This document shows positions 43,906-52,239 of a stretch of DNA of 64,000 nucleotides, in pieces. The notes beneath the pieces were generated by a model. It saw only the letters and a program-made list of their open reading frames with translations, was not told the origin of the DNA and searched no databases. Location of the stretch: assembly GCA_963805985.1 (NCBI GenBank), contig CAWDWG010000012.1, forward strand, positions 62,001-126,000, in the 5' to 3' direction. Made by a program: the position numbers and the translations under genes. The DNA comes from Bog-257 sp963805985. Its GTDB lineage: Bacteria; Acidobacteriota; Terriglobia; Terriglobales; Acidobacteriaceae. Position 1 is the first letter of the stretch. Each line of letters starts with the position of its first letter.

Positions 43906-45543
43906 TCATCGTTTCAGTAAATCCACCGGCTCGCGGACGTCGGTTACGCGAAAGTATTTTGCCAGCGCCGGGTATCGCTGGGCCACCGCTTCGTACATGG
44001 CGAAGGCCACGTTGCGATAGGAAAAATGTCCGGCTGCTCCGGTGCGCAGCTCGCTGATGTAAAGCGCCTCGGCGAAGTCCATCTTGAAGAGCGTGCGTTT
44101 GCGGAAGGCCAGCGGGATCAAGTATTGCGACTGAGCTTCGGTTTCGGTTGGCTGACCGGCTGCGCTTACTGGACGACTCGCGAGCTGGGCCGCGGTTTCT
44201 CTCGCGCGCTCCATTACGGACTGGTAGCGACGGGCGAGGCCGGCATCATTAATCTCGACGGGCATCTCGTATCCGTGCGCGGTGGTGTAATCCTGCACGA
44301 TTTGCACGCAGCGGCGATGGCGATGCATGTCGCGAAAACCGCCGATGTCCATAAGGATGTCGAAGCGGAACCGCTGGCCGGCGTAGAACGGGCGAGCGAC
44401 TTCGTCGTGGCGGCCGCGATGACGCAGGCCGAGGTCGATGATTTCGGCACGCCGTGATTCAGGCAAAGTGCTGACGGCGTCGCGGATCTGGCGATAGGAA
44501 TGATGCGAGTGCTGATACAGCAGCGTTGTCGCCAGCTCGATCTCGAGCGGATCGTCGTCCAACAGGTCCACCATCGGCGCGTCCGCGATGGGGAGCGGCG
44601 CCAACAATTCTGTTGCCGCAGCTTTCAAATCGCGCCGGGTCTCGATGTCGTACTGGTTCGGATCGGCGTACTTCATCAGCGTGGGGGCCACGCGTACCGG
44701 ACGCAGCAAGAAGTCGCGCAGATCTTCCACGGCGGGCGCTTCCTTCAGGGCAGTGGCAACCTTGAATTCGCTGTCAGGAAGTGCCTTCACCAAGGCATCT
44801 AGCAACTCCTTCGCCTTCGCATGACTCACGTCATACGCCGGCTCCTGAGCGGCCTTACGCAAGAGTTCGCCCAGGCGGCGCACCTCGGCATGGGTGTGCG
44901 ACAGCAGGCGCGAGACCTGATTCTCCAACGTGCGCGCACTGACGATCTGGCCTAGAGAAGTGTTGGCCGCCAGCGGCAGAAAGTAGCGCGAGAGATCGAA
45001 GGCGCGGGCACGGAGGGTCCGCTCGTACGCTTCTTGCTTCATCTCCGCTGGCTGGGGCGTGCGGTCGCGAAGGTAGTCGAACATCTGGGCTGAAAAGTGG
45101 CGATACTCGCTGAACAGGTGGTCGATGGTTTCGCGATACAGCGAGCGAGCGGCCGCGTCGTCGCCAAAATCTGGAACGTAGTAGCCGCTGCTCTGGAAGT
45201 CCTGATAACGGGTGGAGCGCTCCTGGCCGTCCCAGCGCGGCTCGTCGACGGCAACGGTTGCCGCCAGAATCGAGAGGCGCTCAATGGCAAAGGCGACGTG
45301 AGCGAGATCTGCAATGCTGCGATGGCCGTATTGAAAGTAGAAGGTATTGAGGAACTTCTCGGCCTTCTGGTTGTTGATTTCCGCCAGCGACTCGCGCATG
45401 GAGAGCGCCGAGCGCGAGTACTTGGCCATGCCGTAGGCCTGCACCTCGGGGTCAGCGCCGTGGACCGCGTAAACGTCGGTGGTCACGTCATTTCGGGAAG
45501 GAGATTCGCCGTTATTTGTCCCAGGCTTGTATCCGGATGACAT
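43906..45543 (-). CDS. thyX: FAD-dependent thymidylate synthase with two ThyX domains
   Basis: Makes dTMP from dUMP with methylene-THF, NADPH and FAD. At 545 residues it is more than twice the usual ThyX length and contains two ThyX modules. The first (about 25-230) has YGHRSIADLAHVAFAIERLS and the substrate site-like QERSTRYQDF. The second (about 310-535) has LYQHSHHSYRQIRDAV, FDILMDIGGFRDMHRHRRC and LIPLAFRKRTLFKMDFAE. The motifs are divided: ERSTRYQ is intact in the first half and RHR occurs only in the second, so the fused halves may form the shared active site of a pseudo-dimer. Dcd and Tmk of the same pathway are also in this window. Confidence 0.88.
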   Translation of the reverse strand: MSSGYKPGTNNGESPSRNDVTTDVYAVHGADPEVQAYGMAKYSRSALSMRESLAEINNQKAEKFLNTFYFQYGHRSIADLAHVAFAIERLSILAATVAVDEPRWDGQERSTRYQDFQSSGYYVPDFGDDAAARSLYRETIDHLFSEYRHFSAQMFDYLRDRTPQPAEMKQEAYERTLRARAFDLSRYFLPLAANTSLGQIVSARTLENQVSRLLSHTHAEVRRLGELLRKAAQEPAYDVSHAKAKELLDALVKALPDSEFKVATALKEAPAVEDLRDFLLRPVRVAPTLMKYADPNQYDIETRRDLKAAATELLAPLPIADAPMVDLLDDDPLEIELATTLLYQHSHHSYRQIRDAVSTLPESRRAEIIDLGLRHRGRHDEVARPFYAGQRFRFDILMDIGGFRDMHRHRRCVQIVQDYTTAHGYEMPVEINDAGLARRYQSVMERARETAAQLASRPVSAAGQPTETEAQSQYLIPLAFRKRTLFKMDFAEALYISELRTGAAGHFSYRNVAFAMYEAVAQRYPALAKYFRVTDVREPVDLLKR

Positions 45544-45655
45544 TGCGGTGAATCATATGCGGTACGGCACCGGCGGGCAACAGACCGGGCTGTGGGAATC
45601 GTGGAAAAATTGGCCTGGCTGGTAGGTTGGAAACACTTCCTGGGTTCATGAGGCG

Positions 45656-46501
45656 ATGTTGCGAACGATACGGAATTATCTGCTGGCAGCGGTGCTGCTC
45701 AGCATTCCTGCAATAACAAATGGTCAGCAGCCGCAAGCGGGATCGGGCGGATTGCCGGGTGAGATGGGATTGACGGCGGGAGCGGATGTGCCGGGCGCTT
45801 CGGGCGGCAGCTCGCTGCCGATGCCGCACGCGCTCAGACCTATGATGGCTCCTGAAGTGGCGTTGCAGATGTTTGAGAGCCGCGGCCCCCGGCAGAAGAG
45901 CGAGCTGAAGTCGTATACCGATGAGACGCTCGTAATGGCCGAACTGCTGGACAGCTCGCAGCGCGGCGCGTTTGAGTTGGAGAGCTCTTACATTGCGCCG
46001 CACTCGCTCAGCTTCAAGCCCATCCGCTACACCGGCGACGCGTTCGTCAAGAACAACGTGATCGCACGCATCCTGCAATCGGAAGTGGATTATGCGGCCA
46101 AAGACGATGGCGGCCGCACCGCGTTGAGTGCGGCGAATTACAAGTTTTCCTACAAAGGCAGCGAGACGGTGAACGGGCGCTCGGTGCATGTGTATCAGGT
46201 GAAGCCGCATCATAAGCTGGCAGGGCTGTTTAAGGGCCATATCTATCTCGACTCGAGTACGGGAACTCTGGTGCGCTCGGAAGGCGCGATCGTGAAGTCG
46301 CCTTCGTTCTTTCTCCGGCATATTGAGTTTGTGCAGGATTACACGGATGTTGGGGGATACACCTTGCCGGTGCAATTGCACACAACAGCCCGGGCCAGCT
46401 TTGTGGGGAAGGTCGTGGTCGACATCTTCCATCGGCGATACGAACCGCAACCAGTTGTAGCAGCGCTTGAAACGAGCGTGGTTGTTGGCGGACAGCCTTA
46501 G
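45656..46501 (+). CDS. Exported LolA-like outer-membrane lipoprotein-sorting domain protein
   Basis: 281 residues with a signal peptide (RNYLLAAVLLSIPAITNG) and a Gly/Ser-rich stretch (about 25-55). The rest is predominantly beta: FELESSYIAPHSLSFKPIRY, NYKFSYKGSETVNGRSVHVY, KGHIYLDSSTGTLVRSEGAI, IEFVQDYTDVGGYTLPVQLH. The pattern of a beta-sheet protein with 'HIYLDSSTGTLVRSEG' and 'TDVGGYTLPVQ' resembles LolA/outer-membrane-sorting-type domains, but the assignment is weak. Single gene, divergent from thyX. Function unknown. Confidence 0.7.
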   Translation: MLRTIRNYLLAAVLLSIPAITNGQQPQAGSGGLPGEMGLTAGADVPGASGGSSLPMPHALRPMMAPEVALQMFESRGPRQKSELKSYTDETLVMAELLDSSQRGAFELESSYIAPHSLSFKPIRYTGDAFVKNNVIARILQSEVDYAAKDDGGRTALSAANYKFSYKGSETVNGRSVHVYQVKPHHKLAGLFKGHIYLDSSTGTLVRSEGAIVKSPSFFLRHIEFVQDYTDVGGYTLPVQLHTTARASFVGKVVVDIFHRRYEPQPVVAALETSVVVGGQP

Positions 46502-46510
46502 TGATTGCGG

Positions 46511-46690
46511 CAGATTTCTGTCGTCGGCTGAAAGCCGACTCAGGAAAGAAAATAAAACGGCTTATCGGCACGACTAGAGTCGTGCCCTGACACAAAGCGC
46601 CCGAAGCCCGAGTTTTTCAGCAGCCTGTGAAGGCGACTCAAACAGGAAACAAGCGGCTAAACGCTGGCCTGAAGGCCAGCACTACCCGAT
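46511..46690. mobile_element. Degraded/compound copy of the MITE-like element
   Basis: TGTCGTCGGCTGAAAGCCGACT (46519-46540), a GGCACGACTAGAGTCGTGCC hairpin, then the right terminal repeat CCCGAGTTTTTCAGCAGCCTG (about 46607-46627), then GAAGGCGACTC..., AAGCGGCTAAACGCTGGCCT and GAAGGCCAGCACTACCCG. The left terminal repeat is missing and the interior is partly duplicated outside the right end, suggesting rearrangement of two copies. Confidence 0.6.
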
Positions 46691-46748
46691 CTGCCCTGAC
46701 ACGAACCATTGATTTTATGCAACGTACTTCCAACTCCGGACACTAGCC

Positions 46749-47564
46749 TTGCGACGACTGCCTCCCGAGATCGCGCCGCCGTCTTACCAGGCTGACGTGC
46801 GCACGCGATGGGTGGGCGCCGATTCCATTCTGTTTGCGACAGCTCATCGGCCATGGCCCGCGCCGATGACGCCGTGGATCATGACGCAGCGGATGAACGA
46901 TCTGCTGTTCTTGAACTACGCCCTGGCGCCGGAAGTGGTGCGCGCGCTGGTTCCGGAGGCTTTGACCCTGGATACCTATCGGCAGCGCGCGTGGATAACG
47001 GTTGCGGCGCTGTGGATCAATCACCTGCGACCGCCGGGCGTGCCATCGCTGCCGTGGTTCTCGCAGCTGGCGCAGGTCAATGTCCGGACCTATGTCACCT
47101 ACGACGGCAAGCCGGGCGTGTACTTCTTCAGCATGGATGCCAGCAATCTGTCGGCGGTGTGGGGCGCGCGGATGTTTTATCGGCTACCGTATTGGCAGGC
47201 GTCGATCAAGGTGAAAGGCAAGGGCGAGGCGAAGATCGAGTACACGTCGAAGCGGCAACATGGTCCCAAGCCGGCGGAGTTGCAGTGCGTCTACGGGCCC
47301 ACGAGGCCGGAACGTTTTCAGGCGCGGCCGGGCTCGCTGGAAGATTTTATTGCCGAACGATACTGTTTGTATTCGATGAGCGGAAAGCGGCTTTATCGGG
47401 GCGAGATTCATCATCTGCCGTGGGAGTTGCAGGAGGCGTTCGTCGATGTGCAGGAGAATACGCTCGCGCAGCCAGCGGGCATCCAGCTTCCCGGTGAAGC
47501 CGACCGGGTGTTTTTCGCGCGCGAGTCGAAGGTGTTGTTCTGGGCGCCGGAGCGATTGATCTAG
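46749..47564 (+). CDS. YqjF-like DUF2071 protein
   Basis: 271 residues if TTG 46749 is used; a downstream GTG (46812) would give about 250. Family marks: PWPAPMTPWIMTQRMNDLLFL, PEALTLDTYRQRAWITVAAL, VNVRTYVTYDGKPGVYFFSM DASN, LPYWQASIKVKG, and the late WELQEAFVDVQENTLAQPAG. These match DUF2071 (COG3361, YqjF in Bacillus), cytosolic proteins of unknown function. It lies alone between repeat-rich gaps. Confidence 0.88.
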   Translation: MRRLPPEIAPPSYQADVRTRWVGADSILFATAHRPWPAPMTPWIMTQRMNDLLFLNYALAPEVVRALVPEALTLDTYRQRAWITVAALWINHLRPPGVPSLPWFSQLAQVNVRTYVTYDGKPGVYFFSMDASNLSAVWGARMFYRLPYWQASIKVKGKGEAKIEYTSKRQHGPKPAELQCVYGPTRPERFQARPGSLEDFIAERYCLYSMSGKRLYRGEIHHLPWELQEAFVDVQENTLAQPAGIQLPGEADRVFFARESKVLFWAPERLI

Positions 47565-47901
47565 GGGAGCCGCAGCGGGCGTCTGCGTTGCGAGAAAACC
47601 CTGCCGTCCCTGAAGGGACTCAGGTTCCTTGACGAATATACCCAGCACTCCGCCGCGCCAGCCCAATTCGCCCAACAGAAGGGCGAATCGGGGACCCCGG
47701 CTGCGGCTACGTGCTGGGCTATGATATTTCACGCCTACGGCGCTCGATTCTCGTTGTTCGCATTCCGCCGGCGCGTTCCAGAGACAATTCGCACGCGAGA
47801 GTGCTGAGTCCTCAGCCAATCCCCAGCCATTCTCGGGCGAGAGTCCTGAGTCCTCAGCTTCTTACTCCATCCGCGATACAATTTCGTTCGGGTATCTGCG
47901 C
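47565..47901. other. Intergenic region with nested inverted repeat and a stutter repeat
   Basis: CCCAGCAC (47641-47648) and GTGCTGGG (47711-47718) enclose ATTCGCCC (47666-47673)/GGGCGAAT (47681-47688), making a nested cruciform. From 47796 to 47862 GAGAGTGCTGAGTCCTCAGCC and GAGAGTCCTGAGTCCTCAGC are stutter-type words ending about 40 bases before polX. No gene seen. Confidence 0.6.
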
Positions 47902-49656
47902 TTGGAAAATAAGGCCATCGCGCAAATCCTCTACGAGACCGCCGACCTGATGGAGGTCAACGGCGACGACTCGTTTCGCATTCGTTCGTATCGGCGTGCG
48001 GCGGAGGCACTGGAGGGACATCACGAACAGGTTTGCGGGCTGGCGGCCGAGCCCAAGCGGCTGCTGGAGATTCCTGGCATCGGGAAGGGAATGGCCGGCA
48101 ATATCCAGGAACTTTGCCGCGAGGGCAAGCTTGGGCTGCATCAGGAGCTGCTGCAGAAATATCGGCCGAGCATGTTGGAGTTGCTCAAGATTCAAGGGCT
48201 GGGGCCGAAGACCATCGCGCTCATCTGGAGCGCGTTTCAGGTAAGCGACCTCGCCGGTGTGGAGCAGCTGGCGCGAGACGGTAAGCTGCGCGAGCTGCCG
48301 CGGCTGAGCGAAAAGAGCGAGCAGAAGATTCTGAAGGCGATCGAGGACTACCGGCGCATCTCCGGGCGGTTCCTGCTGGACGAAGCCGATCGTACGGCGG
48401 AGAAGTTGACCGAGCACCTGAAGCACATCGAAGGCATCGAGAAGATTACGCCGGCGGGTTCGTTGCGGCGCGGCCGCGAAACGGTTGGCGATCTGGATGT
48501 GCTGATCACTGGGCCGTGTTGCTTGAACGATCAGAAGCGGGCTGAGCTTATCGAAGAGATTTTGCGGTTTCCGGGTATTACGCAAGTGCTGGCCAAGGGA
48601 GAGAACAAGGTCAGCTTTAAGCTGCGCAGTGGCATGCAAGTCGACGTGCGACTTTTGCCGCCGGAATCTTATGGCGCGGCGATGCAGTACTTCACCGGAT
48701 CGAAGAGCCACAATGTGACCCTGCGGCAGCGCGCGCTGAAGATGGGCTATACGCTGAGCGAGTATGGGCTGTTTCGTCTCGATAACGAGAAGCGCGTGGC
48801 TGGGGCTACGGAAGACGAGATTTATGGCGCGCTCAAGCTCGATTGCATTCCCCCTGAGATGCGCGAGAACTGCGGCGAAATCGATTTGGCGGCTGAACAT
48901 AAGCTTCCGCGGCTGATCACACTGAAAGACCTGCGCGGCGAAGTCCACATGCATACCGTCGAGACTGACGGGAAGTGCACGATCGCGGAGATGGCGGAGG
49001 CGGCGAAAGAACGCGGGTACAAATACATTGCGATTACCGACCATTCGAAGAATCTGGCGTTCGCCAATGGATTGGACGACAAGCGCGCCGTTGAACACAT
49101 GGCGCGAATTCGAGCGGCAGACAACGAGATCGACGGCATCACCATCATGGCTGGTATTGAGGTCGACATTCTGGCGGAGGGCGAGCTGGACCTGTCGGAT
49201 GCGGTGCTGGAGCAGTTGGATGTGGTGGTCGCCAGTGTGCACTCGGCGTTCAATCAGGAGCCGCAGCAGATGACCGATCGGCTGCTGAGGGCGCTGGACA
49301 ATAAGAATGTGTCGATCCTTGGGCATCCAACGGGAAGGCTGCTCCTGCGGCGCGACGCTTATCGCTTCGACATGGATGCGGTGCTGAAGTCGGCGCTGAA
49401 GAACAGAGTTGCGATGGAGCTGAATGCGTATCCTGACCGGCTCGATTTGAATGACGTGCATCTGCGCATGGCGCGCGAACGTGGAGTGAAGATCGTGATC
49501 AATACCGATGCGCATCACACGACGCACTTCGAGAAGATCAAGTATGGAATTCTCCAGGCAAGGCGAGCGTGGCTGACTCCGGCGGATGTGCTGAATACTT
49601 TGCCGGAGAAGGATTTTCGCCGAGCCATGAAGAAGCAGTGGCCGGGTAGGGAATAG
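47902..49656 (+). CDS. polX: Family X DNA polymerase with PHP exonuclease domain
   Basis: 584 residues from TTG 47902 (MENKAIAQILYETADLMEVN). N-terminal helix-hairpin-helix segments (LLEIPGIGKGMAGNIQEL, KIQGLGPKTIALIW), then the polymerase palm with GSLRRGRETVGDLDVLI (catalytic Asp pair) and MQVDVRLLPPESYGAAMQYF. A C-terminal PHP domain follows (from about residue 350: GEVHMHTVETDGKC, YIAITDHSKNLAFANGLD, GIEVDIL, NTDAHH) with all metal ligands of the 3'-5' exonuclease/phosphoesterase. The architecture is that of bacterial PolX in base-excision-type gap repair. Confidence 0.95.
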   Translation: MENKAIAQILYETADLMEVNGDDSFRIRSYRRAAEALEGHHEQVCGLAAEPKRLLEIPGIGKGMAGNIQELCREGKLGLHQELLQKYRPSMLELLKIQGLGPKTIALIWSAFQVSDLAGVEQLARDGKLRELPRLSEKSEQKILKAIEDYRRISGRFLLDEADRTAEKLTEHLKHIEGIEKITPAGSLRRGRETVGDLDVLITGPCCLNDQKRAELIEEILRFPGITQVLAKGENKVSFKLRSGMQVDVRLLPPESYGAAMQYFTGSKSHNVTLRQRALKMGYTLSEYGLFRLDNEKRVAGATEDEIYGALKLDCIPPEMRENCGEIDLAAEHKLPRLITLKDLRGEVHMHTVETDGKCTIAEMAEAAKERGYKYIAITDHSKNLAFANGLDDKRAVEHMARIRAADNEIDGITIMAGIEVDILAEGELDLSDAVLEQLDVVVASVHSAFNQEPQQMTDRLLRALDNKNVSILGHPTGRLLLRRDAYRFDMDAVLKSALKNRVAMELNAYPDRLDLNDVHLRMARERGVKIVINTDAHHTTHFEKIKYGILQARRAWLTPADVLNTLPEKDFRRAMKKQWPGRE

Positions 49657-49710
49657 GGCCTGGGGGCCAGGGGGCTGGTTTCGGAGGCTATAGCTATTTC
49701 ATGGGTTGCT

Positions 49711-49748
49711 TTGTATCAGGGCACGTCTTTAGACGTGCCCTGATACAA
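49711..49748. repeat. 38-bp perfect palindrome downstream of polX
   Basis: TTGTATCAGGGCACGTCT (49711-49728), TT, AGACGTGCCCTGATACAA (49731-49748): 18-bp arms without a mismatch. Parts of the word (GTGCCCTGATAC) recur at 51027-51038. It could terminate transcription in both directions or be a REP-type element. Confidence 0.75.
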
Positions 49749-49809
49749 ACCAGGTCGATTGGTGCGATGAGTTGATGAGTTGCAATACGTCAACTGTAGG
49801 AATGATCTT

Positions 49810-50466
49810 ATGGCTGAGAATGAAGTTCCGCCGCAGGGTGCGCCCGAGATTCCAGCAAAGGCTGCGGAGGCCGCTCCGCCGATCTCGGCGCCCGAAATGC
49901 TGGCAACGAACACGCCCGATAAAGCCGCAGTGGCTGGGCCGGGTTACGACGAATTCGGGACGGCGAAGCGCAACCTGCCTCCGGCTGCGCCGGTTGCGAT
50001 TGCCATCGTGCTGGTGGCGGTGGTGGTCGCGATTCTTGCGTATGTTAATCGCGCCAAGCCTGCGGCGCAGGGAAGCATTGATGGCGTTTGGTTCAGCATG
50101 CCGGCGAACATGTCGAACCCGATGATCCTGGTGGAAGTCACGCTGCACAACGTCAGCGACAAGACGCTGTACATCAAAGACATTAAGGCCGATGTGATGA
50201 CCGATCAGGGCCCCCAGTCGGACGAGGCGGCGTCGGCGATGGATTACGGCCGGTATCTTGCCGCCTATCCGGCGCTGGCCGGGCATTCGGCGCCGCTCAG
50301 GGTGGAAATGAAGATTGCGCCGGGCGGGGTGCGGAAGGGCGCGGTGATGATTTCGCCGCCGGTTAGTCAGCAGCAGTTTGACGCGCGCAAGGATTTGACG
50401 GTGACGATTCAGCCGTATGATCAGGCGCCGATTGTGCTGCACGAGAAGAGTGGCGCGGGGAAGTAA
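49810..50466 (+). CDS. Membrane-anchored hypothetical protein with immunoglobulin-like C-terminal domain
   Basis: 218 residues from ATG 49810 (MAENEVPPQGAP); an upstream in-frame start at 49780 is less likely. The first 60 residues are Pro/Ala-rich and disordered, a single helix follows (APVAIAIVLVAVVVAILAYV), then a beta-rich domain of about 130 residues (MILVEVTLHNVSDKTLYIKD, LRVEMKIAPGGVRKGAVMIS, DLTVTIQPYDQAPIVLHEK). The latter looks like a small Ig-like/DUF2393-type fold, facing the periplasm. No enzymatic motif. Function unknown. Confidence 0.7.
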   Translation: MAENEVPPQGAPEIPAKAAEAAPPISAPEMLATNTPDKAAVAGPGYDEFGTAKRNLPPAAPVAIAIVLVAVVVAILAYVNRAKPAAQGSIDGVWFSMPANMSNPMILVEVTLHNVSDKTLYIKDIKADVMTDQGPQSDEAASAMDYGRYLAAYPALAGHSAPLRVEMKIAPGGVRKGAVMISPPVSQQQFDARKDLTVTIQPYDQAPIVLHEKSGAGK

Positions 50467-50525
50467 GATCCGATCGGGCGGTGTTATTCCGCCGGAACGA
50501 GGGGAGCGAGGTGAAGTTTTTTGTC

Positions 50526-50616
50526 GTCCCTGCCGGGACATAGGCTTTTAATTGCAAAGGCTACCCAGGACTTCGTCCTGGGCTAAGCTGAATTGTCCCG
50601 CAAGGCGGGACACGGG
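50526..50616. repeat. Dispersed repeat, copy 1 (91 bp with two hairpins)
   Basis: Direct copy of 50730-50820 with about a dozen differences. Contains CCCAGGAC-TTC-GTCCTGGG and GTCCCGCAAGGCGGGAC hairpins and ends in ACACGGG. Unit type differs from the ACTACCC hairpins. Confidence 0.8.
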
Positions 50617-50729
50617 CATCGCCAATCCACGAGTAGTCGGGCCCTGGGATACACCTTCTTGCCCGCGAGCAGCCTGAGAAGCCGGCTCGGGAAAGATAGC
50701 GCCAGCTGCAGTCTCAAGCTAGATGTACG

Positions 50730-50820
50730 GTCCCTGCCAGGACAGAGATGCTTTTATTGCAAGCCTACCCAGGACTTTGTCCTGGGCTGAGCTGAATTGT
50801 CCCGCAAGGCGGGACACGGG
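50730..50820. repeat. Dispersed repeat, copy 2 (91 bp with two hairpins)
   Basis: Same order as copy 1: GTCCCTGCCAGGAC, GCTTTTATTGCAA, CCCAGGACTTTGTCCTGGG, GCTGAATTGTCCCGCAAGG, CGGGACACGGG. The two copies lie 113 bases apart in the gap 50467-51043, which holds no gene. Confidence 0.8.
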
Positions 50821-50915
50821 TGTGGACAAGTTCTGATCCGTGTGATGCGAACTATGAGTTTGCAGCGGCTCGTGCGAACAGCAGGTCCCCTTCGGCTTCG
50901 CTCAGGGCAGGCTTT

Positions 50916-50988
50916 CGACTGCGCGTCCGCCCGCCGCAAAAAAGCGCGGCGGAAAAGCAAAGGCGCGGACGCTCCGCTCAGGATGACA
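50916..50988 (-). repeat. 73-bp repeat, inverted copy of 58752-58823
   Basis: Reads CGACTGCGCGTCCGCC...GCGGACGCTCCGCTCAGG ATGACA on the + strand, the near reverse complement of 58752-58823. G+C-rich, with a CCGCCGCG/CGCGGCGG core able to fold. Confidence 0.75.
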
Positions 50989-51043
50989 GATTTATAAGGA
51001 GCGCGATGTGGGCACGGCTGAGGCCGTGCCCTGATACGAAACG

Positions 51044-51892
51044 TTACTGCGATACCGGGGTCGGGGCGTTCTTGGGGGTCGACAGGTAGCCTGTGATGCT
51101 GTCCTTGCCGGCGGTGAAGACGACCACTTCGTAGAGCATGTGATCGCGTCCGGTGTAGAACTGCAAAGGCTCGCCCACCGTGCGGTCCTTCTTCTCAATG
51201 GTGCGATCGTCGGCGATGACGTTCACTGTGAAGCGGCTCTTTTTGACATCCACCTTTTTCAACTGCAGGCTTACGGTGGAGACCGGAGTGCGCGCGCCTT
51301 TCTGCAGCGTGAAGTCGTAATAGTTGCGCTCGCCCTTTCGCTTCAGCTCAGCCAGCTCCGACGAATTGTGGGCGACGAGCCCGCTCTGCAGACCAAGGTC
51401 GCCGATGGCTTTTTCCAGCTTCTGATTGGTCGCGGCCAAATCGGTTTGCGTTTTCTGGATGTCGGTCTTGGCCGAGCCGACGTCGGTCTTGACGGTACTG
51501 ACCTCGCCGTTAACCTGAGCGAGTTGCTGACCCTGCTGATGCTGTTCCGCAGCCAGCCGGGCTGCAGCGGCAGCGTTGGCCTTCTGCGCCTTCTCAAACT
51601 CGGCGGCGCGAGCAGCGATCTCCTGCTGGGTCTCACCCGTCGCAGAGCTGAGCTGTTGCTTGAACTCGGACGAGGTGGCGTGCAGGCGGTCGGTCAAGTC
51701 CGCCTGGGCAGCTTCCAGATCCTGCTGCTTCTGCTCGAGCGAGACGATTCTGGTCTTCAGGCCGTAGATGAGGTAGAGCGATGCGGCAACATAGATGACG
51801 GCAGCCCCCAGCAAGACGTACATCAGAATGGAGCTTCGGTCGAAGCCACTGGATTGAGGCTCGGGCGCAGGGTTCGGTTCTTCTAATAGCAT
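51044..51892 (-). CDS. Single-pass membrane protein with long coiled coil
   Basis: 282 residues from ATG 51892, chosen because AAAGGA lies seven bases upstream. Residues about 24-44 are a membrane helix (ILMYVLLGAAVIYVAASLYL). From about 48 to 185 there is a heptad-rich, Ala/Gln/Glu/Lys coiled coil (LEQKQQDLEAAQADLTDRLH, VSTVKTDVGSAKTDIQKTQT), followed by a beta-rich C-terminal domain (YYDFTLQKGARTPVSTVSLQ, SRFTVNVIADDRTIEKKDRT). It is probably a periplasmic envelope spacer or adaptor protein; partner unknown. Single gene, function not recognised. Confidence 0.75.
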   Translation of the reverse strand: MLLEEPNPAPEPQSSGFDRSSILMYVLLGAAVIYVAASLYLIYGLKTRIVSLEQKQQDLEAAQADLTDRLHATSSEFKQQLSSATGETQQEIAARAAEFEKAQKANAAAAARLAAEQHQQGQQLAQVNGEVSTVKTDVGSAKTDIQKTQTDLAATNQKLEKAIGDLGLQSGLVAHNSSELAELKRKGERNYYDFTLQKGARTPVSTVSLQLKKVDVKKSRFTVNVIADDRTIEKKDRTVGEPLQFYTGRDHMLYEVVVFTAGKDSITGYLSTPKNAPTPVSQ

Positions 51893-51989
51893 TTGCGATC
51901 CTTTCCTGCCAGGCTCAATTCTGCGAGAGGCGAAATACCGTGTCAACAAGCATATACGGCTGGAAGCTGGAAACGTAACCCCACGAAGG

Positions 51990-52050
51990 CGGTTTCGAGA
52001 TTGAAAAACAGTTTCGAGTTTCAGGTTTCAAGTTTCAAGTTTCAAAACCC
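51990..52050. repeat. Stutter repeat GTTTCAAGTTTCAGGTTTC type
   Basis: Overlapping GTTTCGAG, GTTTCAGG, TTTCAAG words (GTTTCGAGTTTCAGG, TTTCAAGTTTCAAGTTTC). In the gap 51893-52239, which otherwise has REP-like GGCCGGGAGGCCGGCGCTACG (about 52155-52175) and no gene. Confidence 0.6.
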
Positions 52051-52239
52051 GAGTTGAGAGCAACAGGTCGGGGATCACAGCCCGGATTTGCATGGCCGAG
52101 GCAGAATAGATATTGACGGGCGCTCGCCGGTGGCGGGACGCCGCCGGGACAGGCGGCCGGGAGGCCGGCGCTACGACGGAGATCAAAGCGAGCTCTGATA
52201 GAAACCAGTGCGATTTTTGAGATAGGCTCTAACTCGACC

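Noticed and set aside
47854..49527. 557-codon open frame on the minus strand
   Set aside because: Antisense to polX, which has all catalytic motifs; His/Arg/Gln-rich shadow.
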